From Ulvibacterium sp965228935 (GTDB lineage Bacteria; Bacteroidota; Bacteroidia; Flavobacteriales; Flavobacteriaceae): a stretch of DNA of 64,000 bases. Both the position numbers and the translations under genes were made by a program. The notes beneath the pieces are model-generated. The model saw only the letters and a list, made by a program, of their open reading frames with translations. It was not told the origin of the DNA and ran no database searches. The stretch lies in assembly GCF_965228935.1 (NCBI RefSeq), contig NZ_OZ245846.1, positions 1,922,001-1,986,000 on the forward strand. The letters run 5' to 3'. Positions within the stretch are counted from its first letter, which is position 1. The number at the start of each line of letters is the position of its first letter. Shown here piece by piece: positions 1 to 9,067 of this stretch.

Positions 1-2148
1 GGAGTCTACTATCCGGACAAAACCAAGGTCGGTTGGTGGAAAAATGGATATCCGGAGTATTTTGCCAAGGTATTGAACGCTCCCAATTGGATCGGGATAC
101 ATGTATTGCTAAATGGAGAACCCCTTGATTTGAATACCTGCAAAAAGGTAGCTGATTTCCGTAGGGAACTCAATATGAAAGAGGGTTGGTACCAAAGATC
201 ATTTAAGGCCATAACCTCTGTTGATGTCTCCGTAGATGTAAAGGTCACCCGATTCCTAAGCCTTGACTTGGATGAGGTGGGGGCGATCAAATTCGAAATT
301 TCCCCCATGGATAGTGATGTAGAAATAACGTTTAATCCGTATTTGGACAGTGGTATTACCAATGAGGACAGTAACTGGGACGATAAGTTTTGGAATACCA
401 CAAATATCGAATCGGAAGGGAATCAAGCCTTTATTGAGGCACACACCATGAAGACCCATTTTGCTACCTGTACCTTCATGGAAGCACAGGTATATCATGA
501 AGGTAAAAGAGTGGATCTTACTCCTTCAGAGGCTAAAAAAGAGCTATGGATAGGTCACGAATATGTGCAAAAAGTGGACAAGGGAGAAAGCCTATCATTG
601 ATCAAGTTCGGGGGATATACCGTTTCTACAAACCATAAGCCGAACGAATTAATTCAGGCCGCAAAGAATGCATTAAAAAAAGCCACCGATTTAGGATTTG
701 AAGCACTATTGGATGCCCAAAAAAAAGCCTGGTTCAAAATATGGGAAATGAGCGATATTACCATTTCTGGGGATGTAAAGGCACAGCAAGGCATACGTTT
801 CAATATTTTTCAATTAAACCAGACCTATCTTGGTACGGATTCACGGCTCAATATAGGCCCAAAAGGGTTTACCGGTGAAAAGTATGGAGGAAGTACCTAT
901 TGGGATACGGAAGCCTATTGTATCCCTTTTTATATGGCCACAAAGGATCAGAAGGTGGCCCGAAACCTTTTACAATATCGGTACAACCATTTGGAGAAAG
1001 CTATTGAGAATGCCCAAAAACTAGGCTTCAACAATGGGGCGGCCCTTTATCCCATGGTTACCATGAACGGGGAGGAATGCCATAATGAATGGGAAATTAC
1101 CTTTGAGGAAATCCATAGGAACGGTGCCATAGCCTTTGCCATTTATAACTATTTCCGGTTTACGGGGGACTATAGCTATATTCCCGAAATGGGATTGGAA
1201 GTTTTGATTGGAATTGCACGTTTTTGGCACCAACGCGCTAATTTTTCGGAACTAAAGCAGAAGTATGTCATATTGGGGGTTACCGGACCAAACGAATATG
1301 AAAACAACGTTAGTAACAACTGGTATACCAATTATATTGCCAGATGGTGCATTAACTATACCTTGGAACAGTTACAAAAGGTAAAGGAAGGGTACCCGGA
1401 AGATTACAATAGGATAATAGGCCTTACCAAGTTAAGGGACGCGGAAACCGACGAATGGGAACAGGTGGCAGCGAATATGTACTTTCCATATTCCGAAGAG
1501 CATGGCATCTATCTTCAGCAAGATGGGTTCCTGGACAAGGAGTTGATTACGGTCGCCGAGTTGCCCAAATCCCAAAGGCCCATTAATCAAAAATGGAGCT
1601 GGGACCGAATTTTAAGATCGCCCTACATTAAACAAGCCGATACACTTCAAGGATTTTACCTCTTTGAAGATCAATTTACCTTGGAGGAACTTGAAAAACA
1701 TTTCGATTTTTACGAACCTTTTACGGTACACGAATCCTCCCTGTCCCCCTGTGTACATAGTATCCAGGCCGCTAAATTGAACCGTATGGAGCAGGCGTAC
1801 CAATTTTATCTGCGTACTTCACGTTTGGATCTGGACGACTATAACAAAGAGGTGGAGGAGGGTCTGCATATCACTTCCATGGCCGGTACCTGGATGAGTA
1901 TCGTAGAAGGTTTTGGCGGTATGCGGATTGTAGAAGATAAGTTGTCCTTTACTCCAAGGATACCTAAACAATGGGAAGGGTATTCCTTTAAGATCAATTT
2001 CAGGCATCGTATCCTCAAGGTTTCCATAACTAAAAAGGAAGTCAAGTTTGTTTTGGAAGGCAGGGAGGATATGTCACTTCGCGTCAATGGTGAACGGGTA
2101 GTCGTTTCACCGAACCGGGAAACCATTATTGAAAATCAACTTGTTTAA
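1..2148 (+). CDS. Glycoside hydrolase family 65 phosphorylase (maltose/kojibiose phosphorylase type), 5' end missing
   Basis: The reading frame is open from base 1, so the N-terminus lies outside the window; about 715 codons are present. GH65 enzymes split alpha-glucosides such as maltose with phosphate, giving beta-glucose 1-phosphate and glucose. Seen here are the catalytic-acid motif TGPNEYENNVSNN (around base 1280), the KQADTLQGF segment and the phosphate-site motif HESSLSPCVHS (around base 1735). There is no sign of secretion in the visible part, fitting the usual cytoplasmic location. The stop overlaps the upstream region of the GH13 gene, and the two probably form one starch/maltose transcript. 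Exact disaccharide specificity (maltose, trehalose, kojibiose or nigerose) cannot be read from the sequence. Confidence 0.93.
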   Translation, partial: GVYYPDKTKVGWWKNGYPEYFAKVLNAPNWIGIHVLLNGEPLDLNTCKKVADFRRELNMKEGWYQRSFKAITSVDVSVDVKVTRFLSLDLDEVGAIKFEISPMDSDVEITFNPYLDSGITNEDSNWDDKFWNTTNIESEGNQAFIEAHTMKTHFATCTFMEAQVYHEGKRVDLTPSEAKKELWIGHEYVQKVDKGESLSLIKFGGYTVSTNHKPNELIQAAKNALKKATDLGFEALLDAQKKAWFKIWEMSDITISGDVKAQQGIRFNIFQLNQTYLGTDSRLNIGPKGFTGEKYGGSTYWDTEAYCIPFYMATKDQKVARNLLQYRYNHLEKAIENAQKLGFNNGAALYPMVTMNGEECHNEWEITFEEIHRNGAIAFAIYNYFRFTGDYSYIPEMGLEVLIGIARFWHQRANFSELKQKYVILGVTGPNEYENNVSNNWYTNYIARWCINYTLEQLQKVKEGYPEDYNRIIGLTKLRDAETDEWEQVAANMYFPYSEEHGIYLQQDGFLDKELITVAELPKSQRPINQKWSWDRILRSPYIKQADTLQGFYLFEDQFTLEELEKHFDFYEPFTVHESSLSPCVHSIQAAKLNRMEQAYQFYLRTSRLDLDDYNKEVEEGLHITSMAGTWMSIVEGFGGMRIVEDKLSFTPRIPKQWEGYSFKINFRHRILKVSITKKEVKFVLEGREDMSLRVNGERVVVSPNRETIIENQLV

Positions 2149-2170
2149 ATCGCGTAACCATTTTTACCGG

Positions 2171-4036
2171 ATGAAGAACTGTTTGATCCTTGCCCTATTT
2201 TTTATAGGGTGGGGTTGCAAGCATGAGCAAAAACAGCCAGAGCCTATGCGCCAAGAAAAGAAAGAAGCAAAAAAAGAAGTAGTATATCAGGTTTTTACGC
2301 GATTATTCGGCAATACCCAAACCAACAATACACCTTGGGGTACTATAGAAGAAAACGGTGTGGGAAAGTTTAGCGATTTTACAGGTGGCGCCCTGGAAGA
2401 AATCAGGGCCTTAGGGGTTACCCATATTTGGTACACCGGTGTTCCCCACCATGCTTTGGTGACGGATTATGGCGAATACGACATATCGCGGGATGACCCG
2501 GATGTGGTAAAGGGTAGGGCCGGATCTCCCTATGCCGTAAAGGACTATTACAATGTAAATCCCGATTTGGCGGAAAACCCCGAAAAGCGATTGGAGGAGT
2601 TTAAGGCGTTGATACAACGCACCCATAAGGCGGGCTTAAAGTTGTTGATCGACATTGTGCCCAATCACGTAGCCCGAAATTACGAGGGTCAATCTACCCC
2701 AGAAGGGTCGGAACCCTTTGGTGTTTCGGATGACACTACGGTGGAGTACAGACGCGACAACAATTTTTATTATATACCCGATAGTGTTTTTAAAGTCCCG
2801 CAATGGCAAAATGGGTATTTACCCTTGGGTGGTGATGAACATCCATTGGTAGATGGGCAGTTTGAGGAAGTCCCCGCCAAATGGACCGGAAACGGCTCCC
2901 GTTTGGCGCAACCACACTTTAATGATTGGTATGAGACCGTGAAAATAAACTATGGGGTACGTCCGGATGGTTCCTATGATTTTGATATACTACCCCAAGG
3001 ATTTGAATCCAAAGATTACCGAGCACACTTTCAATTTTGGCAGGACAAGGATGTACCCGATTCTTGGATCAAGTTTAGGGATATTGCCCTGTATTGGATT
3101 AATATGGGCGTGGATGGATTTCGATTTGATATGGCGGAAATGGTTCCCGTAGAGTTCTGGAGCTATATGAACAGTCACATTAAAATGAAAAATCCAGATG
3201 CGTTTCTGTTGGCGGAGGTGTACAATCCACAATTGTATCGGGACTATATCCATAAAGGAAAGATGGATTACCTCTACGACAAGGTAGAGATGTACGATTC
3301 GCTCAAGCATATTATGCAGGGCCATGGTTGGACAGACCATATTCCGGTGGTAAAAAAAGGAACGGCCGACATAGCCCATCATTTGTTGCATTTTCTTGAA
3401 AATCATGATGAACAACGCATTGCCAGTCCCAATTTTGCCGGAGATGCACAAAGAGGAAGACCGGCCATGGTGGTATCCGCAACAATGACCACGGCTCCCT
3501 TAATGATTTATTTTGGTCAGGAAGTAGGGGAACCTGCCCAGGAAAATGCAGGCTTTGGCAGTCCTACCCGAACCTCCATTTTTGATTATATAGGAGTGCC
3601 CCACCATCAACGATGGGTAAATGATAAAAGATTTGATGGGGGACAATTATCGGAAGACGAGCGCGCTCTACGCGATTTTTATAAACGGCTGCTAAACTTT
3701 ACGATCAATAGTAGTGCCCTTATGGGCGAATACCAAGATATCCATTTCTACAACAAGGAAAACTCGGAAGGATATGATCATAGGGTATTATCCTATGTAC
3801 GCTGGTCTCATTCTGAAAGGTTGATAGTCGTTTCTAATTTTGAGGCGAATGATTCCCGTGTTTTTCAGCTTAAGATTCCATCTGAGATTGTCCAAAAGTG
3901 GCATTTGGATGAAGGGAATCACAAAGTGACGGATGTCCTGTACGGTAGTACCGGTACGCTAAAAGTAGTTGACGGAGTTGGGAAGTTGGATGTTTCGCTT
4001 AGCTCATTGCAGTCCTTTATCTTTAAAATCGACTGA
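2171..4036 (+). CDS. GH13 alpha-amylase family lipoprotein
   Basis: The start at ATG 2171 gives a lipoprotein signal (MKNCLILALFFIGWGC) with Cys at the lipobox, so the enzyme should be membrane-anchored in the periplasm or at the surface. A longer reading from TTG 2129 would bury that signal. The four conserved GH13 regions are present in order: DIVPNH, GFRFDMAEM (nucleophile Asp), LLAEVYNP (acid/base Glu) and FLENHDEQR (third Asp). A beta-rich C-terminal domain follows. It lies 22 bases after the GH65 gene, so malto-oligosaccharides cut here may feed that phosphorylase after import. Substrate (starch, pullulan or maltodextrin) is inferred from family and neighbour only. Confidence 0.92.
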   Translation: MKNCLILALFFIGWGCKHEQKQPEPMRQEKKEAKKEVVYQVFTRLFGNTQTNNTPWGTIEENGVGKFSDFTGGALEEIRALGVTHIWYTGVPHHALVTDYGEYDISRDDPDVVKGRAGSPYAVKDYYNVNPDLAENPEKRLEEFKALIQRTHKAGLKLLIDIVPNHVARNYEGQSTPEGSEPFGVSDDTTVEYRRDNNFYYIPDSVFKVPQWQNGYLPLGGDEHPLVDGQFEEVPAKWTGNGSRLAQPHFNDWYETVKINYGVRPDGSYDFDILPQGFESKDYRAHFQFWQDKDVPDSWIKFRDIALYWINMGVDGFRFDMAEMVPVEFWSYMNSHIKMKNPDAFLLAEVYNPQLYRDYIHKGKMDYLYDKVEMYDSLKHIMQGHGWTDHIPVVKKGTADIAHHLLHFLENHDEQRIASPNFAGDAQRGRPAMVVSATMTTAPLMIYFGQEVGEPAQENAGFGSPTRTSIFDYIGVPHHQRWVNDKRFDGGQLSEDERALRDFYKRLLNFTINSSALMGEYQDIHFYNKENSEGYDHRVLSYVRWSHSERLIVVSNFEANDSRVFQLKIPSEIVQKWHLDEGNHKVTDVLYGSTGTLKVVDGVGKLDVSLSSLQSFIFKID

Positions 4037-4052
4037 TTCTTTAAAGAATAAA

Positions 4053-4077
4053 TAAAGGTCTCCCATGGAGACCTTTA
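4053..4077. terminator. Bidirectional hairpin terminator
   Basis: A perfect 11-bp stem (TAAAGGTCTCC / GGAGACCTTTA) with a 3-base CAT loop sits between the convergent GH13 gene and the gene ending at 4097. A/T-rich flanks on both sides would serve either strand. Confidence 0.75.
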
Positions 4078-4096
4078 TACATGCATTGTATCCCAA

Positions 4097-4513
4097 CTAT
4101 TTTACCTTTTTATAGATTAAACCTACCAAAAGCCCCATAACGGCATAGAAAACTATGTAGATAAATCCATTTACCACAGACCCGGTCATGTCCAGGAAAT
4201 TGGAGGTAGCGTGATTGATAAGTCCATGCCCAAATCCTACCAAAATACCTGCCCAAATACCATACTTTAGACCATCCATTGGGGTATAACTATCGGAACC
4301 CCAATTCCTAAAGATGCTGGAAAAGGCGAAGGCCTGGATAAGGCAACCAAAGGCCAAAAGCCCAAAATCGGGCATTTCCTTACCCACACCTGTGGCCGTA
4401 CCCAAGTGGTTGTTCATAAAATCTTCCGCTAAGATACCCCAGAACAGGAAGCCACCCAAAAAGGACCATACAGCGGCAACAATCGTCGAAATTAAATTGG
4501 TTTTTGTAAACAT
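4097..4513 (-). CDS. Small integral membrane protein, function unknown
   Basis: 138 residues starting MFTKTNLIST. I chose this ATG because the upstream 17-residue extension is polar, AT-rich and precedes the first hydrophobic helix. About four hydrophobic segments are visible (near residues 5-28, 48-65, 82-100 and 112-134), and the protein ends in a basic YKKVK tail. No catalytic motif is recognised. It stands alone, convergent with the GH13 gene and divergent from the glycerophosphodiesterase gene. It resembles short uncharacterised membrane proteins common in Flavobacteria; I assign no function. Confidence 0.7.
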   Translation of the reverse strand: MFTKTNLISTIVAAVWSFLGGFLFWGILAEDFMNNHLGTATGVGKEMPDFGLLAFGCLIQAFAFSSIFRNWGSDSYTPMDGLKYGIWAGILVGFGHGLINHATSNFLDMTGSVVNGFIYIVFYAVMGLLVGLIYKKVK

Positions 4514-4683
4514 TGTTATGATTTTTAATTGGTTGTTGTACACTAAATATATTGAAAAATCCAAAATAAGTGTTATTAAAGTATATTTATGTAATTGATT
4601 TTGTGTGATTTACAATGATGTCCAAAGAAATGTGTTTTACATTTTCCCAGCGATTCCTTTAATGGATTCTTGGCAGACGGTAG

Positions 4684-4691
4684 TATATTTG
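4684..4691 (+). promoter_or_regulatory. Candidate -7 box for the glycerophosphodiesterase gene
   Basis: TATATTTG matches the Bacteroidota -7 consensus TAnnTTTG and lies 16 bases before the ATG at 4708. No TTG occurs at the ideal -33 spacing, so support is partial. Confidence 0.35.
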
Positions 4692-4707
4692 TGTTAAAAG
4701 TATTGTT

Positions 4708-5463
4708 ATGGAAAATTATAGCCGATTCATTGTGATATTGGTTTTGTCAATCGTACTACAAAGTTGTAATGATATGAAAGAACCGCTGGTGATTGGCCAT
4801 AGGGGAGCTATGGGCCATGAGACGGAAAATACCTTGGCTTCTATACAGAAAGCTTTGGATTTGGATGTGGACATGATCGAAATCGATGTTTTTAAAATTG
4901 CCAGTGGTGAAATGGTTGTATTTCATGATGACACGGTAGATCGTTTGACCAATGGGGGAGGCCATATTGAAAAATATGACATCGATGAGCTCCGGAAGCT
5001 TATTGTGGAAGGGAACCATAAAATTCCCTTATTACAGGACGTTTTGGAACTTATCGATAACAAAGTCCGCCTGAATATAGAATTAAAGGGAGCGGATACG
5101 GCCGATTCGGTGAATGACATTGTCAATGATTATGTAGATCGGGAAGAATGGATTTTGGATAATTTCATCATCTCTAGCTTTCGTTGGGAAGAGCTCAAAA
5201 GAACACGCGAACTCAATGAAGGAATTCCGATTGCCATCCTGGCTGCGGATAGCCCATTGGATGCCCTGCCCATTGCCAAAGAATTGGATGCCGAAGCCAT
5301 TAACCCCAATTATCGGAAGTTGGATCTGGACATTGCCCAGGAAATCATGAATGCGGGTTTTAAGATTTATCCATGGACGGTAAATGCACCCGGGGATATT
5401 GCCAGAATGAAACGAATAGGTGTAGACGGAATTATTACCAATTATCCAGAGCGCGTAAACTAA
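4708..5463 (+). CDS. Glycerophosphodiester phosphodiesterase, lipoprotein
   Basis: GDPD-family TIM barrel of 251 residues, hydrolysing glycerophosphodiesters to glycerol 3-phosphate and an alcohol. The signal peptide ends in the lipobox VLQSC, so the enzyme is probably anchored in the envelope. Family residues seen are the IGHRGAMGHETENT motif (catalytic His), the metal site IEIDVFK and the second His in VVFHDDTVDR. The C-terminal PWTVN and GVDGIITNYPE segments are also typical. Its TAA shares one base with the ATG of the following flavoprotein gene (TAATG), so the two are probably translationally coupled, although their functions do not obviously connect. Confidence 0.92.
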   Translation: MENYSRFIVILVLSIVLQSCNDMKEPLVIGHRGAMGHETENTLASIQKALDLDVDMIEIDVFKIASGEMVVFHDDTVDRLTNGGGHIEKYDIDELRKLIVEGNHKIPLLQDVLELIDNKVRLNIELKGADTADSVNDIVNDYVDREEWILDNFIISSFRWEELKRTRELNEGIPIAILAADSPLDALPIAKELDAEAINPNYRKLDLDIAQEIMNAGFKIYPWTVNAPGDIARMKRIGVDGIITNYPERVN

Positions 5464-6740
5464 TGTATGATGTTATCATTATAGGAGGTGGCGCAGCTGG
5501 GTTCTATGCCGCTATCCAGATTGGGGAATCTGCCCCGGATTTGAAAATTGCCATCCTTGAAAAAGGGAAGGAAGTACTCTCCAAAGTGAAGGTTTCCGGA
5601 GGAGGCAGGTGCAACGTCACCCATGCGGAGTTCGACCCTAATGAATTGGTACATAATTATCCAAGGGGAAACAAGGAATTGTTAGGCCCTTTCCATAAGC
5701 ACTGTAGTGGGGATACCGTCGCTTTTTTTGAGGAACGGGGGATCCAATTAAAAATTGAGGAGGATGGCCGAATGTTTCCCGTAACCGATTCCTCTCAAAC
5801 GATTATCGATTTTTTTCAAAAAGAAACGGAGCGTTTGGGAGTAAAAGTGCTTAAACATAGTGCGGTCACCAATATCTTGCCCCCTGATTCGGGGAATGAT
5901 GAACCTCTTTGGGAGATAACGACCATAAAAGGAACATATACCTCAAAAAAAATACTGGTTGCCACAGGGAGTAATCCCAAAATATGGAAATTGTTGGAAA
6001 ACTTGGGGCATACCTTGGAACCCGCGGTGCCTTCACTTTTTACGTTCAATATTAAGGACAAGCGTATTTCTGGTATTCCCGGCGTCAGCACCTATGCCAA
6101 AGTAGAGTTATTGAAAAGAACGTTCAATCCTAAAATCACAATAAAGCTAAGCAGCAAGGTAGCGGACGAGACCCTTTTGGTCTCGGAAGGCCCTTTGTTG
6201 GTTACCCATTGGGGAATGAGTGGCCCGGCCATCTTAAAATTATCGGCCTGGGGAGCGAGGATCTTAAATGAATATGGCTATCGATTCAGGATTCGGGTCA
6301 ATTGGTTGCCCGATTATCACAAAGGAGCCGTATTCCCTTTGTTGTTGGAGATCAAGGATGTGGAAGCAAAGAAGACCGTACTTCGTACCAAAGCCGTGGA
6401 TGTTCCCCGTCGCCTGTGGACTAATTTGGTAAAGGCATCCGGAATAAATGGTGATACCAAATGGGCCGATGCTTCCAAAAGTCAATTACAACAGTTGGCG
6501 GAACAACTCACCGAATGTGAGTTCCTGGTCGTGGGGAAAAGTACCTTTAAGGAAGAGTTTGTTACCGCCGGCGGGGTGAGCCTAAAAGAAATCGACTTTA
6601 AAACCTTTGAAAGCAAAATATGGCCCAACCTCTATCTTGCCGGAGAAGTAATAAACGTAGATGCCATCACCGGAGGATTCAATTTTCAAAATGCCTGGAC
6701 CGGGGCGTATATTGCGGCCCAGGGAATTACAGGCAGATAA
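5463..6740 (+). CDS. HI0933/BaiN-family NAD(P)/FAD-dependent oxidoreductase
   Basis: 425 residues from ATG 5463. The start is fixed by the N-terminal FAD-binding motif MYDVIIIGGGAAG; a longer frame upstream runs inside the GDPD gene. The family signature KVSGGGRCNVTH follows at about residue 40, and the C-terminal FAD-closing segment AGEVINVDAITGGFNFQNA is intact. Members of this family are flavoproteins of largely unknown physiological substrate; BaiN itself acts on bile-acid intermediates in gut bacteria, which is not expected here. Cytoplasmic, no signal peptide. Confidence 0.88.
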   Translation: MYDVIIIGGGAAGFYAAIQIGESAPDLKIAILEKGKEVLSKVKVSGGGRCNVTHAEFDPNELVHNYPRGNKELLGPFHKHCSGDTVAFFEERGIQLKIEEDGRMFPVTDSSQTIIDFFQKETERLGVKVLKHSAVTNILPPDSGNDEPLWEITTIKGTYTSKKILVATGSNPKIWKLLENLGHTLEPAVPSLFTFNIKDKRISGIPGVSTYAKVELLKRTFNPKITIKLSSKVADETLLVSEGPLLVTHWGMSGPAILKLSAWGARILNEYGYRFRIRVNWLPDYHKGAVFPLLLEIKDVEAKKTVLRTKAVDVPRRLWTNLVKASGINGDTKWADASKSQLQQLAEQLTECEFLVVGKSTFKEEFVTAGGVSLKEIDFKTFESKIWPNLYLAGEVINVDAITGGFNFQNAWTGAYIAAQGITGR

Positions 6741-6744
6741 CGCG

Positions 6745-7293
6745 ATGCAAACCTATATCATTTTATTACGGGGTATAAACGTCAGCGGCCAAAAGAAAAT
6801 CAAAATGGTCGATCTGCGTATACTGTTGGTGAAACTTGGTTTTCAAAATGTAGCTTCCTATATCCAGAGTGGTAATATTATCCTTGAGGCGAAAGATCAA
6901 ACGATTAAAAATGTGGAGGACAGGATTGGAGATGGAATCCGGGAACATTTTGGATTCGATGTTCCGGTCCTGGTAAAATCCAAAAAAGATTTCGAAAGAA
7001 TAATCATGGAAAATCCTTTTAAGGATAAACCTTCATCGGAGGGCAACCGAATCTATTTTGTGTTGTTGAAAAATGCCCCGGAACAAATGTTTGTCAATGC
7101 CCTTGAACAAGAGATCTATGAAAATCAGGAATTTAGTATTATTGATGACTGTGTTTACCTATACTGCAAAAATGGCTACGGTAATGCAAAGTTGGATAAT
7201 AACCTTGTAGAGCGGAAATTAAGCGTACAGGCCACCACGAGAAACCTCAGAACCATGTCAAAATTACTGGAAATGGTAAGGGTAGACATATAA
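6745..7293 (+). CDS. DUF1697 family protein
   Basis: 182 residues from ATG 6745, four bases after the flavoprotein stop. The opening MQTYIILLRGINVSGQKKI, the SYIQSGNI motif and the closing TTRNLRTMSKLLEM are characteristic of the DUF1697 family, whose biochemical role is unknown. Length is normal for the family. The in-frame upstream extension from 6661 is simply the end of the previous gene in another frame. Confidence 0.85.
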   Translation: MQTYIILLRGINVSGQKKIKMVDLRILLVKLGFQNVASYIQSGNIILEAKDQTIKNVEDRIGDGIREHFGFDVPVLVKSKKDFERIIMENPFKDKPSSEGNRIYFVLLKNAPEQMFVNALEQEIYENQEFSIIDDCVYLYCKNGYGNAKLDNNLVERKLSVQATTRNLRTMSKLLEMVRVDI

Positions 7294-7306
7294 AGTTTTT
7301 AAATTT

Positions 7307-7357
7307 CACCAAACACCAAACACCAAACACCAAACACCAAACACCAAACACCAAACA
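7307..7357. repeat. 7-bp tandem repeat, unit AAACACC, about 7 copies
   Basis: Six exact AAACACC units run from 7311 to 7352, flanked by partial units CACC (7307-7310) and AAACA (7353-7357). There is no spacer between units, so this is a microsatellite-like tract, not a CRISPR. It lies between the 3' ends of two convergent genes. Confidence 0.95.
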
Positions 7358-7384
7358 TGTCATGCTGAGCGTAGTCGAAGCATC
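7357..7384. repeat. Probable dispersed intergenic repeat
   Basis: The segment beginning ATGTCATGCTGAGCGTAG and ending TCGAAGCATC directly abuts the tandem tract. Sequences of the form GTCATGCTGAGC...GAAGCATC recur between genes in many Bacteroidota genomes (from memory). No second copy is seen in this window. Confidence 0.5.
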
Positions 7385-7389
7385 AGACA

Positions 7390-7863
7390 TCAATTCAATT
7401 CCCAAATCTTATAATTTAACAAAGTGGCGAAAGATACCCATAAAAAGTAGGGAATCAGTAAATAGGCCGCTAAGCTGCTCACTACTTTAAACCATTTTAT
7501 GGTAAGGGCCAAAAGAATGAGCAAGGACAAAATAACGATCAAGGCCCAGAAAGGATTTTTTAACCCAAAAAAGACAATGCTCCAAGCACCATTGAGCAGT
7601 AATTGGAATCCAAAATGGTATAGTGCCGTTTTTACCCAACGATGATGTAGCCCTTTGGCCCATACAATCCCAGCTGCAATACCCATTAAAATGTATAATA
7701 GCGTCCAAACCGGGGCAAAAATCCAATTCGGGGGATTAAAGCTCGGTTTTTCCAAGGTAAGGTACCAATCATTTACAGAACTTTGGGTAGCAAATCCGGA
7801 TAAGAAGCCAATAACAAGACAAACGCCAATGGCAATAGCAATATGTAACAGTTTTCTTTTCAA
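7390..7863 (-). CDS. TspO/MBR family (tryptophan-rich sensory) protein
   Basis: 157 residues with five hydrophobic helices. The PSFNPPNWIFAPVWTLLY segment is the TspO signature, followed by AAGIVWAKG and LNGAWSIVFFG. TspO proteins bind porphyrins, cholesterol-like ligands or haem breakdown products in the membrane. I place the start at TTG 7863 (residues LKRKLLHIAIAIG). This gives the usual family length, whereas the next upstream ATG (7950) would add 29 unrelated residues and overlap the divergent mvaD promoter. The start codon choice is an inference. Confidence 0.88.
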   Translation of the reverse strand: MKRKLLHIAIAIGVCLVIGFLSGFATQSSVNDWYLTLEKPSFNPPNWIFAPVWTLLYILMGIAAGIVWAKGLHHRWVKTALYHFGFQLLLNGAWSIVFFGLKNPFWALIVILSLLILLALTIKWFKVVSSLAAYLLIPYFLWVSFATLLNYKIWELN

Positions 7864-7913
7864 TTTAGTTGGGGTATTCCCCCTAAAATAGCAATTTATT
7901 TTAATTGCCCATG

Positions 7914-7940
7914 TTGAAAGAGGGCTAAAAACTATCTTTG
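7914..7940 (+). promoter_or_regulatory. Promoter of the mevalonate genes
   Basis: TTG (7914-7916), 16 bases, then TATCTTTG (7933-7940) fits the Bacteroidota -33/-7 pattern closely. Transcription would begin near 7944-7947, only a few bases before ATG 7952. That would give a nearly leaderless mRNA and argues against GTG 7940 as the start. Confidence 0.55.
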
Positions 7941-7951
7941 TGCAAAACAAG

Positions 7952-9067
7952 ATGTCCGTGGTAGAAAACGACTTTGTTCCCGCAGGCTATACGGCCCAGA
8001 GTGAAAGGGGAAAGGTAACATGGAGAGCACCTAGCAATATTGCCTTGGTAAAATATTGGGGGAAAAGGGAAAATCAGATTCCGGCCAATCCTTCCCTAAG
8101 TTTTACCTTGGATGCCTGTAATACGACCACTTCACTTTCCTATGAAAAACGGAATGGCAAACGAACGGATTTTTCCTTTGAACTTTTTTTTGAAGGTAAA
8201 GCCAAGGATGATTTTAAACCCAAAATTGAGCTGTTTTTTAAACGTACCAAGCACTATCTACCTTTTTTAAAGGACTATCATTTTAAAATAGAAACCTCCA
8301 ATTCCTTTCCCCATAGTAGTGGCATAGCTTCATCCGCAAGTGGCATGGCGGCCCTATCCCTTTGTCTTATGGATTTGGAAAAACAACTTGATCCTGATAT
8401 GGGCATGGATTTTATGCTCCAAAAAGCTTCCTTCCTGGCCCGTTTGGGATCGGGAAGTGCCTGTAGAAGTATTCAAGGTAACCTTATTCAATGGGGTGCG
8501 CATTCGGGGATTCCCGGAAGTTCGGATCAATATGGGATACAATATCCGTTTAGGGTACATAAGGTCTTCAAAAATTATCATGATACCATTTTGCTGGTAG
8601 ACAAGGGCAAAAAACAGGTGAGCAGTACCATGGGTCACAATTTAATGCACGGACATCCATTTGCCGATAACCGTTTTAAGCAGGCTCATGAAAACATATC
8701 CAGGCTAAAACCGGTTTTTGCTGATGGAAATCTAAAGGAATTTATCAATATCGTGGAAAGCGAGGCTTTGACCTTACATGCCATGATGATGACCAGTGAA
8801 CCCTATTTTATGCTAATGAAACCAAATACCCTGGAAATTATCCATAAAATATGGGAATTTAGAAGAGAGTCCAATAGCAATCTATGCTTTACATTGGATG
8901 CCGGGGCCAACGTTCATGTGCTGTATCCTGAATTTGAAAAAGAAAAAGTACATCAATTCATTAAAAATGAACTGATTGTATTTTGTGAAAAGGAGCAGTA
9001 TATTTGCGACCGAATTGGATTTGGAGCAAAAAGATTAAAATCGGTTTCGGATAATTTATACGGGTAA
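7952..9067 (+). CDS. mvaD: Diphosphomevalonate decarboxylase
   Basis: 371 residues, GHMP kinase fold. It converts mevalonate 5-diphosphate to isopentenyl diphosphate with ATP, the last step of the mevalonate pathway. Diagnostic motifs are PSNIALVKYWGKRE (residues about 25-38), the ATP loop SSGIASSASGMAALSLC and the substrate motif GSGSACRSIQGN. ATG 7952 is preferred to GTG 7940 because the GTG lies inside the predicted -7 box. The mevalonate kinase gene follows on the same strand after 142 bases, and together they show that this organism makes isoprenoids via mevalonate, as most Flavobacteriia do. Confidence 0.95.
   Translation: MSVVENDFVPAGYTAQSERGKVTWRAPSNIALVKYWGKRENQIPANPSLSFTLDACNTTTSLSYEKRNGKRTDFSFELFFEGKAKDDFKPKIELFFKRTKHYLPFLKDYHFKIETSNSFPHSSGIASSASGMAALSLCLMDLEKQLDPDMGMDFMLQKASFLARLGSGSACRSIQGNLIQWGAHSGIPGSSDQYGIQYPFRVHKVFKNYHDTILLVDKGKKQVSSTMGHNLMHGHPFADNRFKQAHENISRLKPVFADGNLKEFINIVESEALTLHAMMMTSEPYFMLMKPNTLEIIHKIWEFRRESNSNLCFTLDAGANVHVLYPEFEKEKVHQFIKNELIVFCEKEQYICDRIGFGAKRLKSVSDNLYG

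Noticed and set aside
2129..2170. Upstream TTG start for the GH13 gene
   Set aside because: It would place 14 residues before a clear lipoprotein signal that begins at ATG 2171.
7307..7357. Possible CRISPR array
   Set aside because: Units are 7 bp with no spacers and no cas genes are present.
7864..7950. Longer TspO reading from ATG 7950
   Set aside because: It would overlap the mvaD promoter and exceed the family length by 29 unrelated residues.
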